Source: Sphingopyxis lindanitolerans
GTDB lineage: Bacteria > Pseudomonadota > Alphaproteobacteria > Sphingomonadales > Sphingomonadaceae
Assembly (NCBI RefSeq): GCF_002993885.1
Contig: NZ_CM009578.1
Span: 561,251-625,250, forward strand
Length of the DNA stretch: 64,000 bases
Direction of reading: 5' to 3'
The notes under the pieces are model-generated. The model was not told the DNA's origin. It was given only the letters and a program-made list of their open reading frames with translations, and searched no databases. Both the position numbers and the translations under genes were made by a program. Each line of letters opens with the position of its first letter. Position 1 is the stretch's first letter. This document shows, piece by piece, positions 35,549-44,930 of this stretch.

Positions 35549-36555
35549 GGTTCGACCGCTTTCGCTCCCATCGTCCGCCCGAGGAAATCGAGAATGCGCG
35601 TCTCGACCGTGGAGCGGCTCATGTCGCTCCCCAAGCTGACGGCGCCCATCGGGTAAAAATGCCCAAAGCCCGGAACCCACGCGCTTTCGGTCGGAACCTC
35701 TGCCTGCTTCAGGGCGGCGAGCGCCGCGCGCGCGCCGATCTGGATCCCGGCAAGGTCATTCTGCCCCAGAAAGAAAAGGCCGGGCGGCATGCCCTTGCGA
35801 ACGCTTTTGCGGATGTCATAGGCGCCCATCGCGCCCGATAGGGCGACGACCGCCTTGACCGGAAGCGCCATGCCATAGGCCCCGTTGACCACGGTGATCG
35901 CGCCCGCCGAAAATCCGCCGATCGCGATGCGATCGGGCGCCGTGCCAAGGCTCGCCGCATGGTCCCGCACATAATGAACCGCCGCCGCCAGATCGTCGGT
36001 CGCGGCGAGATACCCACGCCAGAGTTGCGCCCGCGATTCGTCGTCGAGCGGCGGCAGCGCCATGCGCGCCCGAACCGTCTCGATGCGCGCCGTCGCGGCC
36101 GGCCCCGTCAAAAGCGCGCGCGGCAGAAGCATGGCGGGGTCGGGCTCGTGCGCGATGCCCGGGTCTTCGGGCGCCAGCCGATATTCGATCGCGGCGCAGA
36201 CATAGCCGGCGCGCGCGAACCGCGTGCAATAATCGGCCATCGACGAATCCGACGCACCATCCTCCTCGAAATGATCGGCGCCCTTCGAACCGCGATAAAA
36301 GGCGCCGCCGAAAACCATGATGATCGCGGGACGATCGGCGAGCGGACGGCCTTCCTCGACCGGGCGATAGACATCCATGCGCAGATCGCGCATCCGCCCG
36401 CCCGCGTTCGACGCATCGACAAGGCCGCGGCCATAGACCTGATCGCGCACGACCATGACGTCATAGCCCCCGCCCCGCAATTCTTCCGCCCCGGCTGGTG
36501 CCGCCACCGCCGCAAGTCCCAACGCCATCATCCAGCCCAATATCCGTCCGCGCAT
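35545..36555 (-). CDS. Secreted alpha/beta-hydrolase (esterase/lipase)
   Basis: A 336-residue protein with a signal peptide (about residues 1-23, ending APAGA). The oxyanion region reads MVFGGAFYRGS, the nucleophile elbow GGFSAG (Ser216), with Asp267 in GQNDLAG and His299 in GFGHFYP completing the triad. It resembles carboxylesterase/BD-FAE-type hydrolases. The ATG was chosen for the signal peptide and the GGAAGGGGAG ribosome site; the frame is open upstream. Its TAG stop lies in the right end of the 35279-35548 element. Confidence 0.88.
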   Translation of the reverse strand: MRGRILGWMMALGLAAVAAPAGAEELRGGGYDVMVVRDQVYGRGLVDASNAGGRMRDLRMDVYRPVEEGRPLADRPAIIMVFGGAFYRGSKGADHFEEDGASDSSMADYCTRFARAGYVCAAIEYRLAPEDPGIAHEPDPAMLLPRALLTGPAATARIETVRARMALPPLDDESRAQLWRGYLAATDDLAAAVHYVRDHAASLGTAPDRIAIGGFSAGAITVVNGAYGMALPVKAVVALSGAMGAYDIRKSVRKGMPPGLFFLGQNDLAGIQIGARAALAALKQAEVPTESAWVPGFGHFYPMGAVSLGSDMSRSTVETRILDFLGRTMGAKAVEP

Positions 36556-36665
36556 CACCCGCTCCCCTTCCCGCACGATCCTACCCCGCCGTTCGTCGAT
36601 TGCCACTGGCAAGTTTCATCTGAAACCTTAGGGTTCCAGCAGCAAGATCGACCGGGGGACAATCC

Positions 36666-38048
36666 ATGACCATCGCCGAAGCGACGCCCGATTTCGAGGC
36701 GGACCACAGCGACCGCGCCTTTCTGGGCCATCCCAAGGGGCTCGGCTACCTTGCTTTCGTCGAGGGGTGCGAGCGCTTTTCCTATTATTCGATGCAGACT
36801 TTGCTCGTGCTCTACATGGTCAATTATCTGCTGCTGCCCGAACATGCGGCGGGGGTGGTCGGGCTCGAAACCCTGCGCGGCTGGTATGGCGGGATCGACG
36901 GTCAGCCCTTCGCGTCAAAGATTTTCGGCGATTACACTTCGCTCGTCTATCTGACGCCGATCCTCGGCGGGCTGATCGCCGACCGCTGGCTGGGGCGGCG
37001 GACGACGCTCATCCTCGGCGGCCTGGTCATGGCGGTGGGGCATTTCCTGATGGCGTTCGAGGGCGCTTTCCTCTTCGCACTGCTCGCGCTGATCGTCGGG
37101 GTCGGGCTGTTCAAGGGCAATATCGCCAGCCAGGTCGGCGAGCTTTACGGCCCGAACGACCTGCGCCGCGCGATGGCGTTCCAGATCTTCTATATCGCGA
37201 TCAACGTCAGCGTGATCGCGGCGCCGCTGATCTCGGGCACGCTGGGCGAGAAGGTCGGCTGGCACTGGGGGTTCGCCACCGCCGGGGTCGTGATGGTGCT
37301 CGGCCTGATCCTCTATATCATGGCCGGACCATGGCTGCCCCCTGACAATCGGCCTTCCAAAAATGCCGATGCGAAACCCGCCGAGCCGATGACCCGGCAG
37401 GATTGGCTGCGCATCTCGGCGGTGCTGACGCTCGTCCCCGTCCTCGCGGTCGCGCTGCTCACCAACCAGGAAATCTTCAACGCCTATCTCGTCTGGGCCG
37501 ATCAGCATTTCCAGTTGAGTTTCTTTGGAACGACGCTGCCGACAAGCTGGATGATCACGATCGACGCGGCGGCGAGTTTCTCGATGCTCGCGGCGGTCGC
37601 CGCCTTCTATGTCTGGTATGGCAAACGCCACCGCGAACCCGACGAACTCGGCAAGATGATCATCGGCAGCGTCTTCACCATCGCGGGCGGGCTCTGCCTG
37701 GTCTTCGCGGCGGCAACACAGGGCGACGGCAAGATCGGCCTGTTCTGGCCGGTGATGTTCCACCTGCTCAACAGCATCGGTTTCGCGCACATCTTGCCCG
37801 TCAGCCTCGCGCTGTTCACCAAACTCGCGCCCGCGCGGTTCAACGCGACGATCATCGGCATCTATTACCTCGCCTTCTTTGCCGCCAATTACATCGTCGG
37901 CACGGTCGGCGGCTGGTATTCGTCGATGCCGACGACCAGCTTCTGGCTGTTCCACGTCGGCACCGCCACGGTCGGACTGGTAGCGTTCATCCTGTTCAAG
38001 CTGTTCCTCGCGAAGCGGTTGATGGGCGGGGCACCTGACGAGCGTTAG
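36666..38048 (+). CDS. POT-family (PTR2) oligopeptide:H+ symporter
   Basis: A 460-residue membrane protein with 12 or more helices. It carries the ExxER motif in VEGCERFSYYSM, the loop LIADRWLGRRTT, and GVGLFKGNIASQVGELY, which match the proton-dependent oligopeptide transporter family. It imports di- and tripeptides in symport with protons. The gene begins divergently from the secreted esterase, with 110 bases between them. Its stop overlaps the convergent csaA stop. Confidence 0.92.
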   Translation: MTIAEATPDFEADHSDRAFLGHPKGLGYLAFVEGCERFSYYSMQTLLVLYMVNYLLLPEHAAGVVGLETLRGWYGGIDGQPFASKIFGDYTSLVYLTPILGGLIADRWLGRRTTLILGGLVMAVGHFLMAFEGAFLFALLALIVGVGLFKGNIASQVGELYGPNDLRRAMAFQIFYIAINVSVIAAPLISGTLGEKVGWHWGFATAGVVMVLGLILYIMAGPWLPPDNRPSKNADAKPAEPMTRQDWLRISAVLTLVPVLAVALLTNQEIFNAYLVWADQHFQLSFFGTTLPTSWMITIDAAASFSMLAAVAAFYVWYGKRHREPDELGKMIIGSVFTIAGGLCLVFAAATQGDGKIGLFWPVMFHLLNSIGFAHILPVSLALFTKLAPARFNATIIGIYYLAFFAANYIVGTVGGWYSSMPTTSFWLFHVGTATVGLVAFILFKLFLAKRLMGGAPDER

Positions 38049-38416
38049 AACAGCCGCGACCCATTCGGCACCGCGCGATCGGGGGCGAAGAGGATGACCT
38101 CGCCCGCTTCGTCGGCGAAGCCCAGCGTCAGCACCTCGGACATATATTTCCCGATCTGGCGTGGCGGGAAATTGACCACCGCCGCGACCTGCCGCCCCGG
38201 CAATTCGTCAAGCCCATAGCGCGACACAATCTGCGCGCTGCTTTTCTTCACCCCGACCGCCGGGCCGAAGTCGATCTTCAGCTTGAAGGCCGGCTTACGC
38301 GCCTCGGGAAAGGGCTCGGCCTCGACGATCGTGCCGACGCGGATATCGACGCGCAGGAAATCGTCGAAGGAAATGGCCTCGGCGGCGGGGGCGTCGGCGG
38401 CGTGACTCAAGTGCAT
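38045..38416 (-). CDS. csaA: tRNA-binding domain protein CsaA
   Basis: A 123-residue single OB-fold protein: FLRVDIRVGTIVEAEPFPEARKPAFKLKIDFG, VVNFPPRQIGKYMSEVLTLGF and the tail VPNGSRLF. This is the CsaA/Trbp111 form of the EMAP-II tRNA-binding domain, which dimerises and binds tRNA and has been linked to chaperone-like activity. It overlaps the transporter stop by 4 bases on the opposite strand. Confidence 0.92.
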   Translation of the reverse strand: MHLSHAADAPAAEAISFDDFLRVDIRVGTIVEAEPFPEARKPAFKLKIDFGPAVGVKKSSAQIVSRYGLDELPGRQVAAVVNFPPRQIGKYMSEVLTLGFADEAGEVILFAPDRAVPNGSRLF

Positions 38417-38549
38417 CGATCATCTCCGTCATTCCCGCGAAGGCGGAAATCCAGCGCGTCCAATGGCCGAGGGATGGCCCGTCTGTAAACCGCGACAGGC
38501 GCAGCAGCCCCAGCGTCGGGGGCATCGCGCCTGTCGCCGTCATTGAGAC
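38417..38549. other. Intergenic region with hairpin
   Basis: Contains a partial GAAGGCGGA-type palindrome near 38430-38450 and an 11-base inverted pair, GCGACAGGCGC and GCGCCTGTCGC, around a GC-rich loop near 38490-38540. Lies downstream of the hemerythrin gene and upstream of csaA. A role in termination is possible. Confidence 0.4.
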
Positions 38550-39170
38550 TCAATCCTTGAGCTTGATCTTCTTCTCGACCTTCGCCGCGGCTTTTTCTTC
38601 CTTTTTGCGGCGGTTGAAGACGCCGCGCATATAGCGGACATCGGCCGATTGCAGATGCTTCTCGGCGGCCACGAACTGCTTCTGCTCCTCTTCGCCGATA
38701 TGATGGAGATATTCGTCCTTGAGGCCGGCGAAGCGCCGGAGCCAGCCGGGCGAGGCCATGTCGCGCGCGGCCAGATCGGCGAGCATGTCCTCGATCTCCT
38801 TATGCTCGGCGACGGCATGGCGGGCATCGTCGGTCGTCGCGGGATCGCGCATCACGGTCGACCAGAGCGCCTGCTCCTCCGCCGCGGCATGGGCCTTGAG
38901 CTCCTTCACCAATTCCTGGAACACCGCCTCACGGTCAGGCGATTTGCCCGTCGTTTCCTCGATCATCGCGAGCAGGGCGCGGTGGCGGTCGTGATCCTCG
39001 ACCAGCCGCCCGAAGATATCGGGATCGCCCCTGAATTTCGTCTTCGGCGCGCTGCCGATCCGCGCGGCCAGATCGGGTGCGGCGGCCTTCGCCTTGGCGA
39101 CCGCATCCGCCTTGGCCTGGGCGGCCGGCTTGCGCTTGGCCTTGCCGTCTTCGATGGTCCGGGTTTTCAT
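38550..39170 (-). CDS. Hemerythrin-domain protein with basic N-terminal tail
   Basis: A 206-residue protein. The first 45 or so residues are Lys/Ala-rich (GKAKRKPAAQAKADAVAKAK). A four-helix bundle follows, with metal-ligand-like EDHDRHRALL, KAHAAAEEQALW, AEHKEIEDML and HHIGEEEQKQF, the HHE cation-binding pattern. The C terminus is again Lys-rich (AAKVEKKIKLKD). It starts 13 bases after the catalase stop with GGAGAGGATGAG as ribosome site, so it is co-expressed with katE. It may bind or sense oxygen, iron or nitric oxide. Confidence 0.87.
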   Translation of the reverse strand: MKTRTIEDGKAKRKPAAQAKADAVAKAKAAAPDLAARIGSAPKTKFRGDPDIFGRLVEDHDRHRALLAMIEETTGKSPDREAVFQELVKELKAHAAAEEQALWSTVMRDPATTDDARHAVAEHKEIEDMLADLAARDMASPGWLRRFAGLKDEYLHHIGEEEQKQFVAAEKHLQSADVRYMRGVFNRRKKEEKAAAKVEKKIKLKD

Positions 39171-39183
39171 CTCATCCTCTCCT

Positions 39184-41334
39184 TCACGCCAGATCACGCA
39201 CATGGGGTTCGCGCGCCCAATGGCGTTTTACCCCCGTCTTCATGAAATCCTCGACGGGGACGACGCCCTCGTCGGGTTGGACATTCGCCTTGTCGATCAG
39301 GATCTGCGATCCGCTACAATGGCCGATGGTCTTGCAATGGCCATAGGCATCCATGAACCACTGCACCGCCGCGCCATCCTTCGCCAGCTTTGCGGCCGCG
39401 TCGGGCATCAGGATCGAAGCGACCGCATCGAACAGCACCGAGGGCGATCCGGCGAGTTGCCCGTCGGCCTTGAGCGTGCCGCCCTTGACCTTGATGCCGC
39501 CGACCTTCGGCGCGACGAGGAAAGCCGTGCCACCGGCTTTTTCGATCGCAGCTTTGAGCGCGTCGATGGCCGCCTTGTCCGATCCGTCCGCGAACAATAT
39601 GCCGACCTTGCGGCCCTTGAGCATGTCCTTCGCGCGCTTCTGGATGGACAGCGCGTCGGAAGGCGCCATGTCGATCGGCGCTCTCGCCGCCTTGGCCTTT
39701 TCGGGCAGGTCGATGGCCAGCCCTTCCGCGACGCGCTTGGCCAGGCCTTCGTCGATGTTGCGCAGCCGCGATACGACCCGCGCACGAACATGATCGAGCG
39801 TCACCTTCGACAGCTCGAACACCAGCGCCGAGGCGATATGCGCCTGCTCATTGTCCGTCTGCGAACGGTAGAAAAGACGCGGCTGGCTATAATGGTCCGC
39901 GAACAACTCGGCGCGGATGCGCAGCTTCTGTCCGGGATCGTTGCGCTCGTCGTTGGCGGTGAAGGTCGTGAATCCCGTTTCGGGGCTGGCGCGCGGGCCG
40001 CCATCCTCCCCGGCTTCGACCAGGCTGTTGGGCTCGTAATTGGCGCGGCCGGTAGGAACCAGCGTCTGCATCATCCCGTCGCGCTGGAAATTATGGAACG
40101 GGCATTTGGGCGCATTGATCGGGATCTGGTGGAAATTGGTCGTCCCCAGCCGCGATTTCTGCGTGTCGAGGTAGGAGAAGAGCCGCCCCTGGAGCAGCGG
40201 ATCGTTGGTGAAATCGATGCCGGGAATGATGTTGGTCGGCAGGAATGCGGCCTGCTCGGTCTCGGCAAAGAAATTGTCGACGTTGCGATTGAGCGTCATG
40301 CGCCCGATGATCTCGACCGGAAGATCTTCCTCGGGGATCAGCTTGGTCGCGTCGAGCACGTCATAGGGCTGCTTTGCCGCAAAAGCCTCGTCGAACAGCT
40401 GCACGCCGAGATCCCACGCCGGGAAATCGCCGGCGTCGATCGCCTCGAACAGGTCGCGGCGATGGAAATCGGGATCGGCACCCGCGATCTTGACCGCCTC
40501 GTCCCATATCGTCGACTGGATGCCAAGCACCGGCTTCCAGTGGAATTTGACGAACTTGCCCTCGCCCTTTTCATTGACGAAGCGGAAGGTGTGGACACCG
40601 AAACCCTCCATCATCCTCAGCGACCGCGGGATCGCGCGGTCGGACATCGCCCACATGATCGTGTGCATGGACTCGGGCATCAGGCCGATGAAATCCCAGA
40701 ACGTGTCGTGCGCGCTCGCCGCTTGCGGATAGCCGCGATCGGCCTCCATCTTCACGCTGTGGACGAGGTCGGGGAACTTGATGGCGTCCTGGATGAAGAA
40801 GACCGGGATGTTGTTGCCGACAAGGTCCCAGTTGCCGGTGTCGGTATAGAGCTTGACCGCGAAACCGCGAACGTCGCGCGGCGTATCGATCGACCCGGCG
40901 CCGCCCGCGACGGTCGAAAAACGCACAAAGACCGGGCAGGTGCCGCCCGCCTTCTGAAAGATCGACGCCTTGGTCAGACCGGGAATGGCCTTGGTGCATT
41001 CGAACACGCCATGCGCGCCCGATCCGCGCGCATGGACGATGCGTTCGGGAATACGCTCATGGTCGAAATGAAAGATTTTCTCGCGAAGGACGAAGTCCTC
41101 GAGCAGGGTCGGGCCGCGCTCGCCTGCCTTGAGGCTGTTCTGGTTGTCGGAAATGCGGTGGCCGAAATTGTCGGTCAGAAAGGCAGCCCCATCATCATCG
41201 GCGATCTTGGCCGAAACATTCTGGTGAAGCTCCCCGCCCGCGCCAAGGACCGCTTCGGTCGGCACCTGACCGGATCCCGGCGGATGGTCGCGTAAAGAAT
41301 TTTTCTGGCCGGACGAGTTCTTGGATTTCGACAT
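39184..41334 (-). CDS. katE: Catalase HPII, large-subunit monofunctional
   Basis: A 716-residue clade 2 catalase. The distal His is His101 in [12 protein letters not shown]; the core includes [14 protein letters not shown], and the proximal Tyr lies in [15 protein letters not shown]. The extra C-terminal flavodoxin-like domain (about residues 550-700, [18 protein letters not shown]) distinguishes HPII from small-subunit catalases. It decomposes hydrogen peroxide in the cytoplasm. GGGAGAGCTGCG precedes the ATG chosen; the frame is open upstream. The hemerythrin gene follows directly. Confidence 0.95.
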   Translation of the reverse strand: MSKSKNSSGQKNSLRDHPPGSGQVPTEAVLGAGGELHQNVSAKIADDDGAAFLTDNFGHRISDNQNSLKAGERGPTLLEDFVLREKIFHFDHERIPERIVHARGSGAHGVFECTKAIPGLTKASIFQKAGGTCPVFVRFSTVAGGAGSIDTPRDVRGFAVKLYTDTGNWDLVGNNIPVFFIQDAIKFPDLVHSVKMEADRGYPQAASAHDTFWDFIGLMPESMHTIMWAMSDRAIPRSLRMMEGFGVHTFRFVNEKGEGKFVKFHWKPVLGIQSTIWDEAVKIAGADPDFHRRDLFEAIDAGDFPAWDLGVQLFDEAFAAKQPYDVLDATKLIPEEDLPVEIIGRMTLNRNVDNFFAETEQAAFLPTNIIPGIDFTNDPLLQGRLFSYLDTQKSRLGTTNFHQIPINAPKCPFHNFQRDGMMQTLVPTGRANYEPNSLVEAGEDGGPRASPETGFTTFTANDERNDPGQKLRIRAELFADHYSQPRLFYRSQTDNEQAHIASALVFELSKVTLDHVRARVVSRLRNIDEGLAKRVAEGLAIDLPEKAKAARAPIDMAPSDALSIQKRAKDMLKGRKVGILFADGSDKAAIDALKAAIEKAGGTAFLVAPKVGGIKVKGGTLKADGQLAGSPSVLFDAVASILMPDAAAKLAKDGAAVQWFMDAYGHCKTIGHCSGSQILIDKANVQPDEGVVPVEDFMKTGVKRHWAREPHVRDLA

Positions 41335-41690
41335 CGCAGCTCTCCCACATGAAAGGTCTGTGAGGGCCCGATAGCCGCGGCTGTCTGGCAGGCGGGCGTC
41401 TCCGATCAAAAACGCTATTTATCTGAATGCGTTCCATCCACGCGCGACGCGGTCATTCTTCGCGCGATCGGTCGAACGGGACAAGCGGGCGCCAGGGACG
41501 GGAGCCGCGAACAAATCGGCAGATGTGCGATGATCGGCGAGTTCGCGCGATGCCACAAAGGCATCGAATGCCTTTGGTGAGAAAATTTCGCGACCCCAGG
41601 CACAGCACGACAGGATCGACGGGCACAAGCACGGTGAGGGTCAGGGCGCCCCTCACCGCTCGCGCGTAGCTGTCCTCGATTTCAGGAGGT
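41335..41690. other. Non-coding gap between katE and pccA
   Basis: 356 bases with no gene I can support. Two minus-strand frames of 60-70 residues overlap in different registers here and resemble nothing known. The katE promoter should lie in the left part. A TTTCAGGAGGTTTATT stretch at the right end abuts the pccA stop and is not followed by a plus-strand gene. Confidence 0.45.
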
Positions 41691-43712
41691 TTATTCCATC
41701 TCCAATATCACCGCGTCGACCGCCAGGCTGTCGCCCTGCGCCGCGTTCACCGTCTTCACGACACCCGTCTTTTCGGCGCGCAGGATATTCTCCATCTTCA
41801 TCGCCTCGACCGTCGCGAGCGGCTGCCCGGCCTCGACCGCGTCGCCCTCACCCACGTGCAGCGCGACGAGCAGGCCGGGCATCGGGCAGATGAGGAATCT
41901 CGACAGGTCGGGCGGCACTTTCTCGATCATGTGCGTCGCGAGCGGGGCGACATGCCAGGGCAGCACGCGCACCTCGTGAATGGCCCCGCGCGTCGTCATC
42001 CGCCAGCCGCTGCGTGTCTTGGCGACCTTCACCGCCAGTTCGCTGCCGTCGATCTCGGCGATGACCAGCCGGTCGCCCGGCGTATATTCGAGCGCGATGT
42101 CGACCTTTTCGCCGTCAACCTTGATATGCTTGTGACCCAGCTTGACCTTGTGGCTCGCGCCGCCGATCGTCACCTGCCATTTGGCGGGCGGGTCGAGCCG
42201 GTCGCCGAGCTGACCGTCGGTGCGCCGCGCGCGGTCGGCCTCGGCGCTCGCCATGAAGCCCGCGATCGCCGCTAGCGCGCGCGTCACCGCGTCGTCGGTC
42301 GGCGCGCCGTGGAAACCCTCGGGATATTCCTCGGCGATAAAGCCCGTCGTCAACTCGCCCGAGCGGAAGCGCGGATGCTGCATGATCGCCGAGACGAAAT
42401 CGATATTGTGGCCGAGCCCTTCGAGTTCGAAGCGGTCGAGCGCCGCGACCTGCAAATCGGCCGCCTCGTCGCGCGTCTGGCCCCAGGTGATCAGCTTGGC
42501 GATCATCGGGTCGTAAAAGATCGACACCTCGCCGCCGTCGAACACGCCGTCATCGACGCGCACGCCGTCGACGCCGCGGCGGCCATTCTCCGCGCCGTCG
42601 TCGGTCCAGCCCTTCACCGGCGGGTGATAGCGCGTCAGCCGCCCGGTCGAGGGCAGGAAGCCGCGATAGGGGTCCTCGGCATAGACGCGGTTCTCGATCG
42701 CCCAGCCGTCGATCTTGATGTCGTCCTGCGTCATCGCCAGCGTTTCGCCCGCCGCGACGCGGATCATCTGTTCGACCAGGTCGATGCCGGTGATCGCCTC
42801 GGTCACCGGATGCTCGACCTGGAGCCGCGTGTTCATTTCGAGGAAATAGAAGCTCTCGCCCGTCGGGTCGGCGCCGCTGACGATCAGTTCGACCGTGCCC
42901 GCGCTATAATAGCCGACCGCGCGCGACAGCGCGACGCATTGTTCGCCCATCGCTTTCCGCATCGCGGGGGTGACGAAGGGCGACGGCGCTTCCTCGACCA
43001 CCTTCTGGTGCCGCCGCTGGATCGAGCATTCGCGCTCGTTGAGGTAGAGGATGTTGCCATGCTGGTCGCCGAGAATCTGGATCTCGATGTGGCGCGGATT
43101 GAGGATGAACTTCTCGATGAACACACGGTCGTCGCCGAAGCTGTTGAGGCCTTCGCGCTTGGTCGCCTCAAAGCCTTCGCGGACGTCCTTCTCATCATAA
43201 GCCAGCCGCATCCCCTTGCCGCCGCCGCCCGCCGACGCCTTCATCATCACCGGATAGCCGATCTCGTTCGAGATACGCACCGCATGTTCGGTATCGTCGA
43301 TCTCACCGACGAAGCCGGGGACGACATTGACCCCCGCCGCCAGCGCGAGTTTTTTCGATTCGATCTTGTCGCCCATCGCCGCGATCGCGTTCACCGGCGG
43401 GCCGACGAAGGCGATGCCTTCCTTGGCCAGCGCCTCGGCAAAGCTGGTGCGTTCGGACAGGAAGCCATAGCCCGGATGCACCGCATCGGCCCCGGTTTCC
43501 TTGCACGCCGCGATGATCTTGTCGGCGATCAGATAGGATTCGGACGCGGGCGACGCGCCGATATGCACCGCCTCATCGGCCATCGCCACGAACGGCGCGC
43601 GCGCGTCGGCGTCCGAATAGACGGCAACGGTCGCGATGCCCATGCGGCGCGCGGTCTTGATAACGCGGCAGGCGATTTCACCGCGGTTGGCGATCAGGAT
43701 TTTCTTGAACAC
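41691..43712 (-). CDS. pccA: Propionyl-CoA carboxylase alpha subunit (biotin carboxylase + BCCP)
   Basis: A 673-residue protein from a GTG start. Biotin carboxylase domain (FKKILIANRGEIACRVI, ATP-grasp loop MMKASAGGGGKGMR, FLEMNTRLQVEHPVTE), a linker or BT region, and a C-terminal biotinyl domain with Lys639 in VEAMKMEN. It carboxylates biotin for the PccB transferase. The frame extends upstream to 43835, but that part is a translated palindromic repeat; GGGGAGTATAGA before the GTG makes the start. The ribosome site itself lies in the repeat at 43721-43830. Confidence 0.93.
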   Translation of the reverse strand: MFKKILIANRGEIACRVIKTARRMGIATVAVYSDADARAPFVAMADEAVHIGASPASESYLIADKIIAACKETGADAVHPGYGFLSERTSFAEALAKEGIAFVGPPVNAIAAMGDKIESKKLALAAGVNVVPGFVGEIDDTEHAVRISNEIGYPVMMKASAGGGGKGMRLAYDEKDVREGFEATKREGLNSFGDDRVFIEKFILNPRHIEIQILGDQHGNILYLNERECSIQRRHQKVVEEAPSPFVTPAMRKAMGEQCVALSRAVGYYSAGTVELIVSGADPTGESFYFLEMNTRLQVEHPVTEAITGIDLVEQMIRVAAGETLAMTQDDIKIDGWAIENRVYAEDPYRGFLPSTGRLTRYHPPVKGWTDDGAENGRRGVDGVRVDDGVFDGGEVSIFYDPMIAKLITWGQTRDEAADLQVAALDRFELEGLGHNIDFVSAIMQHPRFRSGELTTGFIAEEYPEGFHGAPTDDAVTRALAAIAGFMASAEADRARRTDGQLGDRLDPPAKWQVTIGGASHKVKLGHKHIKVDGEKVDIALEYTPGDRLVIAEIDGSELAVKVAKTRSGWRMTTRGAIHEVRVLPWHVAPLATHMIEKVPPDLSRFLICPMPGLLVALHVGEGDAVEAGQPLATVEAMKMENILRAEKTGVVKTVNAAQGDSLAVDAVILEME

Positions 43713-43720
43713 TCTATACT

Positions 43721-43830
43721 CCCCTCCCGCTTGCGGGAGGGGCCGGGGGAGGGCCTGTCCGCAAACGAAAATCGAAACTTTCTCGAAGGGAACAGGCCCT
43801 CCCCTAACCCCTCCCGCAAGCGGGAGGGGG
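43721..43830. repeat. Inverted repeat element upstream of pccA
   Basis: CCCCTCCCGC-TTGCGGGAGGGG at the left end and CCCTCCCGCAAGCGGGAGGG at the right end are hairpins in inverted order; further in, GAGGGCCTGT pairs with ACAGGCCCTC. It is one of the C/G-rich repeats of this window. Its left edge provides the pccA ribosome-binding sequence. Confidence 0.75.
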
Positions 43831-43840
43831 GACACTCATC

Positions 43841-43927
43841 TCAATCGCCGTGCATGAACATGCCCGACACAAACATCAGCCACAGGAGCAAGCCCACAAC
43901 CGCAACCACGACAGCAATCGGCTCCAC
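43841..43927 (-). CDS. Possible 28-residue single-helix membrane protein
   Basis: A GTG-started frame encodes 28 residues (EPIAVVVAVVGLLLWLMFVS, then GMFMHGD), one strongly hydrophobic helix with a short charged end. GGAG lies 7 bases before the GTG and is part of the bioB stop region, so translation could be coupled to bioB. It lies between bioB and the repeat before pccA. No known family; the hydrophobic composition and ribosome site are the only evidence. Confidence 0.45.
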   Translation of the reverse strand: MEPIAVVVAVVGLLLWLMFVSGMFMHGD

Positions 43928-43931
43928 CCAC

Positions 43932-44930
43932 TCACTCCGCCGCCTCCATCCGCATCGGCTCCTCGCTCTCCATCGGCCGCAGCCCCAGCTTCGCGAACAG
44001 CGCGGCGTCAGCGCTGTCGCCGCGGTTCCCCGTGGTGAGCAGCTTGTCGCCGGTGAAGATGCTGTTCGCGCCCGCCATGAAACAGAGCGCCTGCGTCGCC
44101 TCCGACATGCTCTCGCGGCCTGCCGACAGGCGGACCATCGATTTGGGCATGGTGATGCGCGCGACGGCGACGGTGCGGACGAATTCGATGTCGTCGATCT
44201 GCGCCAGCGGCGTGTCGGCGAGCATGTCGCCGAGCACGGTGCCCTTGATCGGGATCAGCGCGTTGACCGGCACGCTCTCGGGATGGCGTTCGAGCGTCGC
44301 GAGCGCGTGGACGAAGCCGACGCGGTCGGCGCGCGTCTCGCCCAGCCCGACGATCCCGCCCGAACAGACGTTGATCCCGGCGTTGCGAACCTCTTCCAAC
44401 GTGTCGAGCCGGTCCTGAAACGTCCGTGTCGAGATGATATTGCCGTAATTCTCCGGACTGGTGTCGATATTGTGATTATAATAATCGAGCCCCGCGACCG
44501 CGAGCGTCTGCGCCTGTTCCTTGCTGAGCATCCCCAGCGTCATGCAGGTTTCCATGCCCATCTGGCGCACCCCCTCGACCATCTCGACGATCGCGGGCAT
44601 GTCGCGGTCCTTGGGGTTGCGCCATGCGGCGCCCATGCAGAACCGTTTCGAGCCCGCATCCTTCGCCTCGGCCGCCGCTTGCAGCACGGCGCGGACGTCC
44701 ATCAGCTTGGTCGCTTTCAGCCCGCTGTCGGCATGCGCCGACTGCGAGCAATAGCCGCAGTCTTCCTGGCAACCGCCGGTCTTGATGCTGAGCAAGGTGC
44801 AGAGCTGCACTTGCCCCCGCGCATGATGGCGGCGGTGGACGCCCTGCGCCTCCCACATCAGTTCGTCGAACGGCAGGTCGAACAGTTCGGCGATTTCCTC
44901 GCGCGTCCAGTCGGTGCGGGTCTCGCTCAT
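43932..44930 (-). CDS. bioB: Biotin synthase
   Basis: A 332-residue radical SAM enzyme. The 4Fe-4S cluster cysteines are Cys54, Cys58 and Cys61 in [13 protein letters not shown]; later come [24 protein letters not shown] and the [2Fe-2S]-associated regions. It inserts sulfur into dethiobiotin. It overlaps metY by 4 bases (ATGA). In this cluster it supplies biotin for PccA; the other bio genes are not here. Confidence 0.96.
   Translation of the reverse strand: MSETRTDWTREEIAELFDLPFDELMWEAQGVHRRHHARGQVQLCTLLSIKTGGCQEDCGYCSQSAHADSGLKATKLMDVRAVLQAAAEAKDAGSKRFCMGAAWRNPKDRDMPAIVEMVEGVRQMGMETCMTLGMLSKEQAQTLAVAGLDYYNHNIDTSPENYGNIISTRTFQDRLDTLEEVRNAGINVCSGGIVGLGETRADRVGFVHALATLERHPESVPVNALIPIKGTVLGDMLADTPLAQIDDIEFVRTVAVARITMPKSMVRLSAGRESMSEATQALCFMAGANSIFTGDKLLTTGNRGDSADAALFAKLGLRPMESEEPMRMEAAE

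Noticed and set aside
41419..41656. Two overlapping minus-strand frames of 67-69 residues before pccA
   Set aside because: They compete in different registers, have no ribosome sites or family likeness, and could be chance. A decayed frameshifted gene was considered but cannot be shown.
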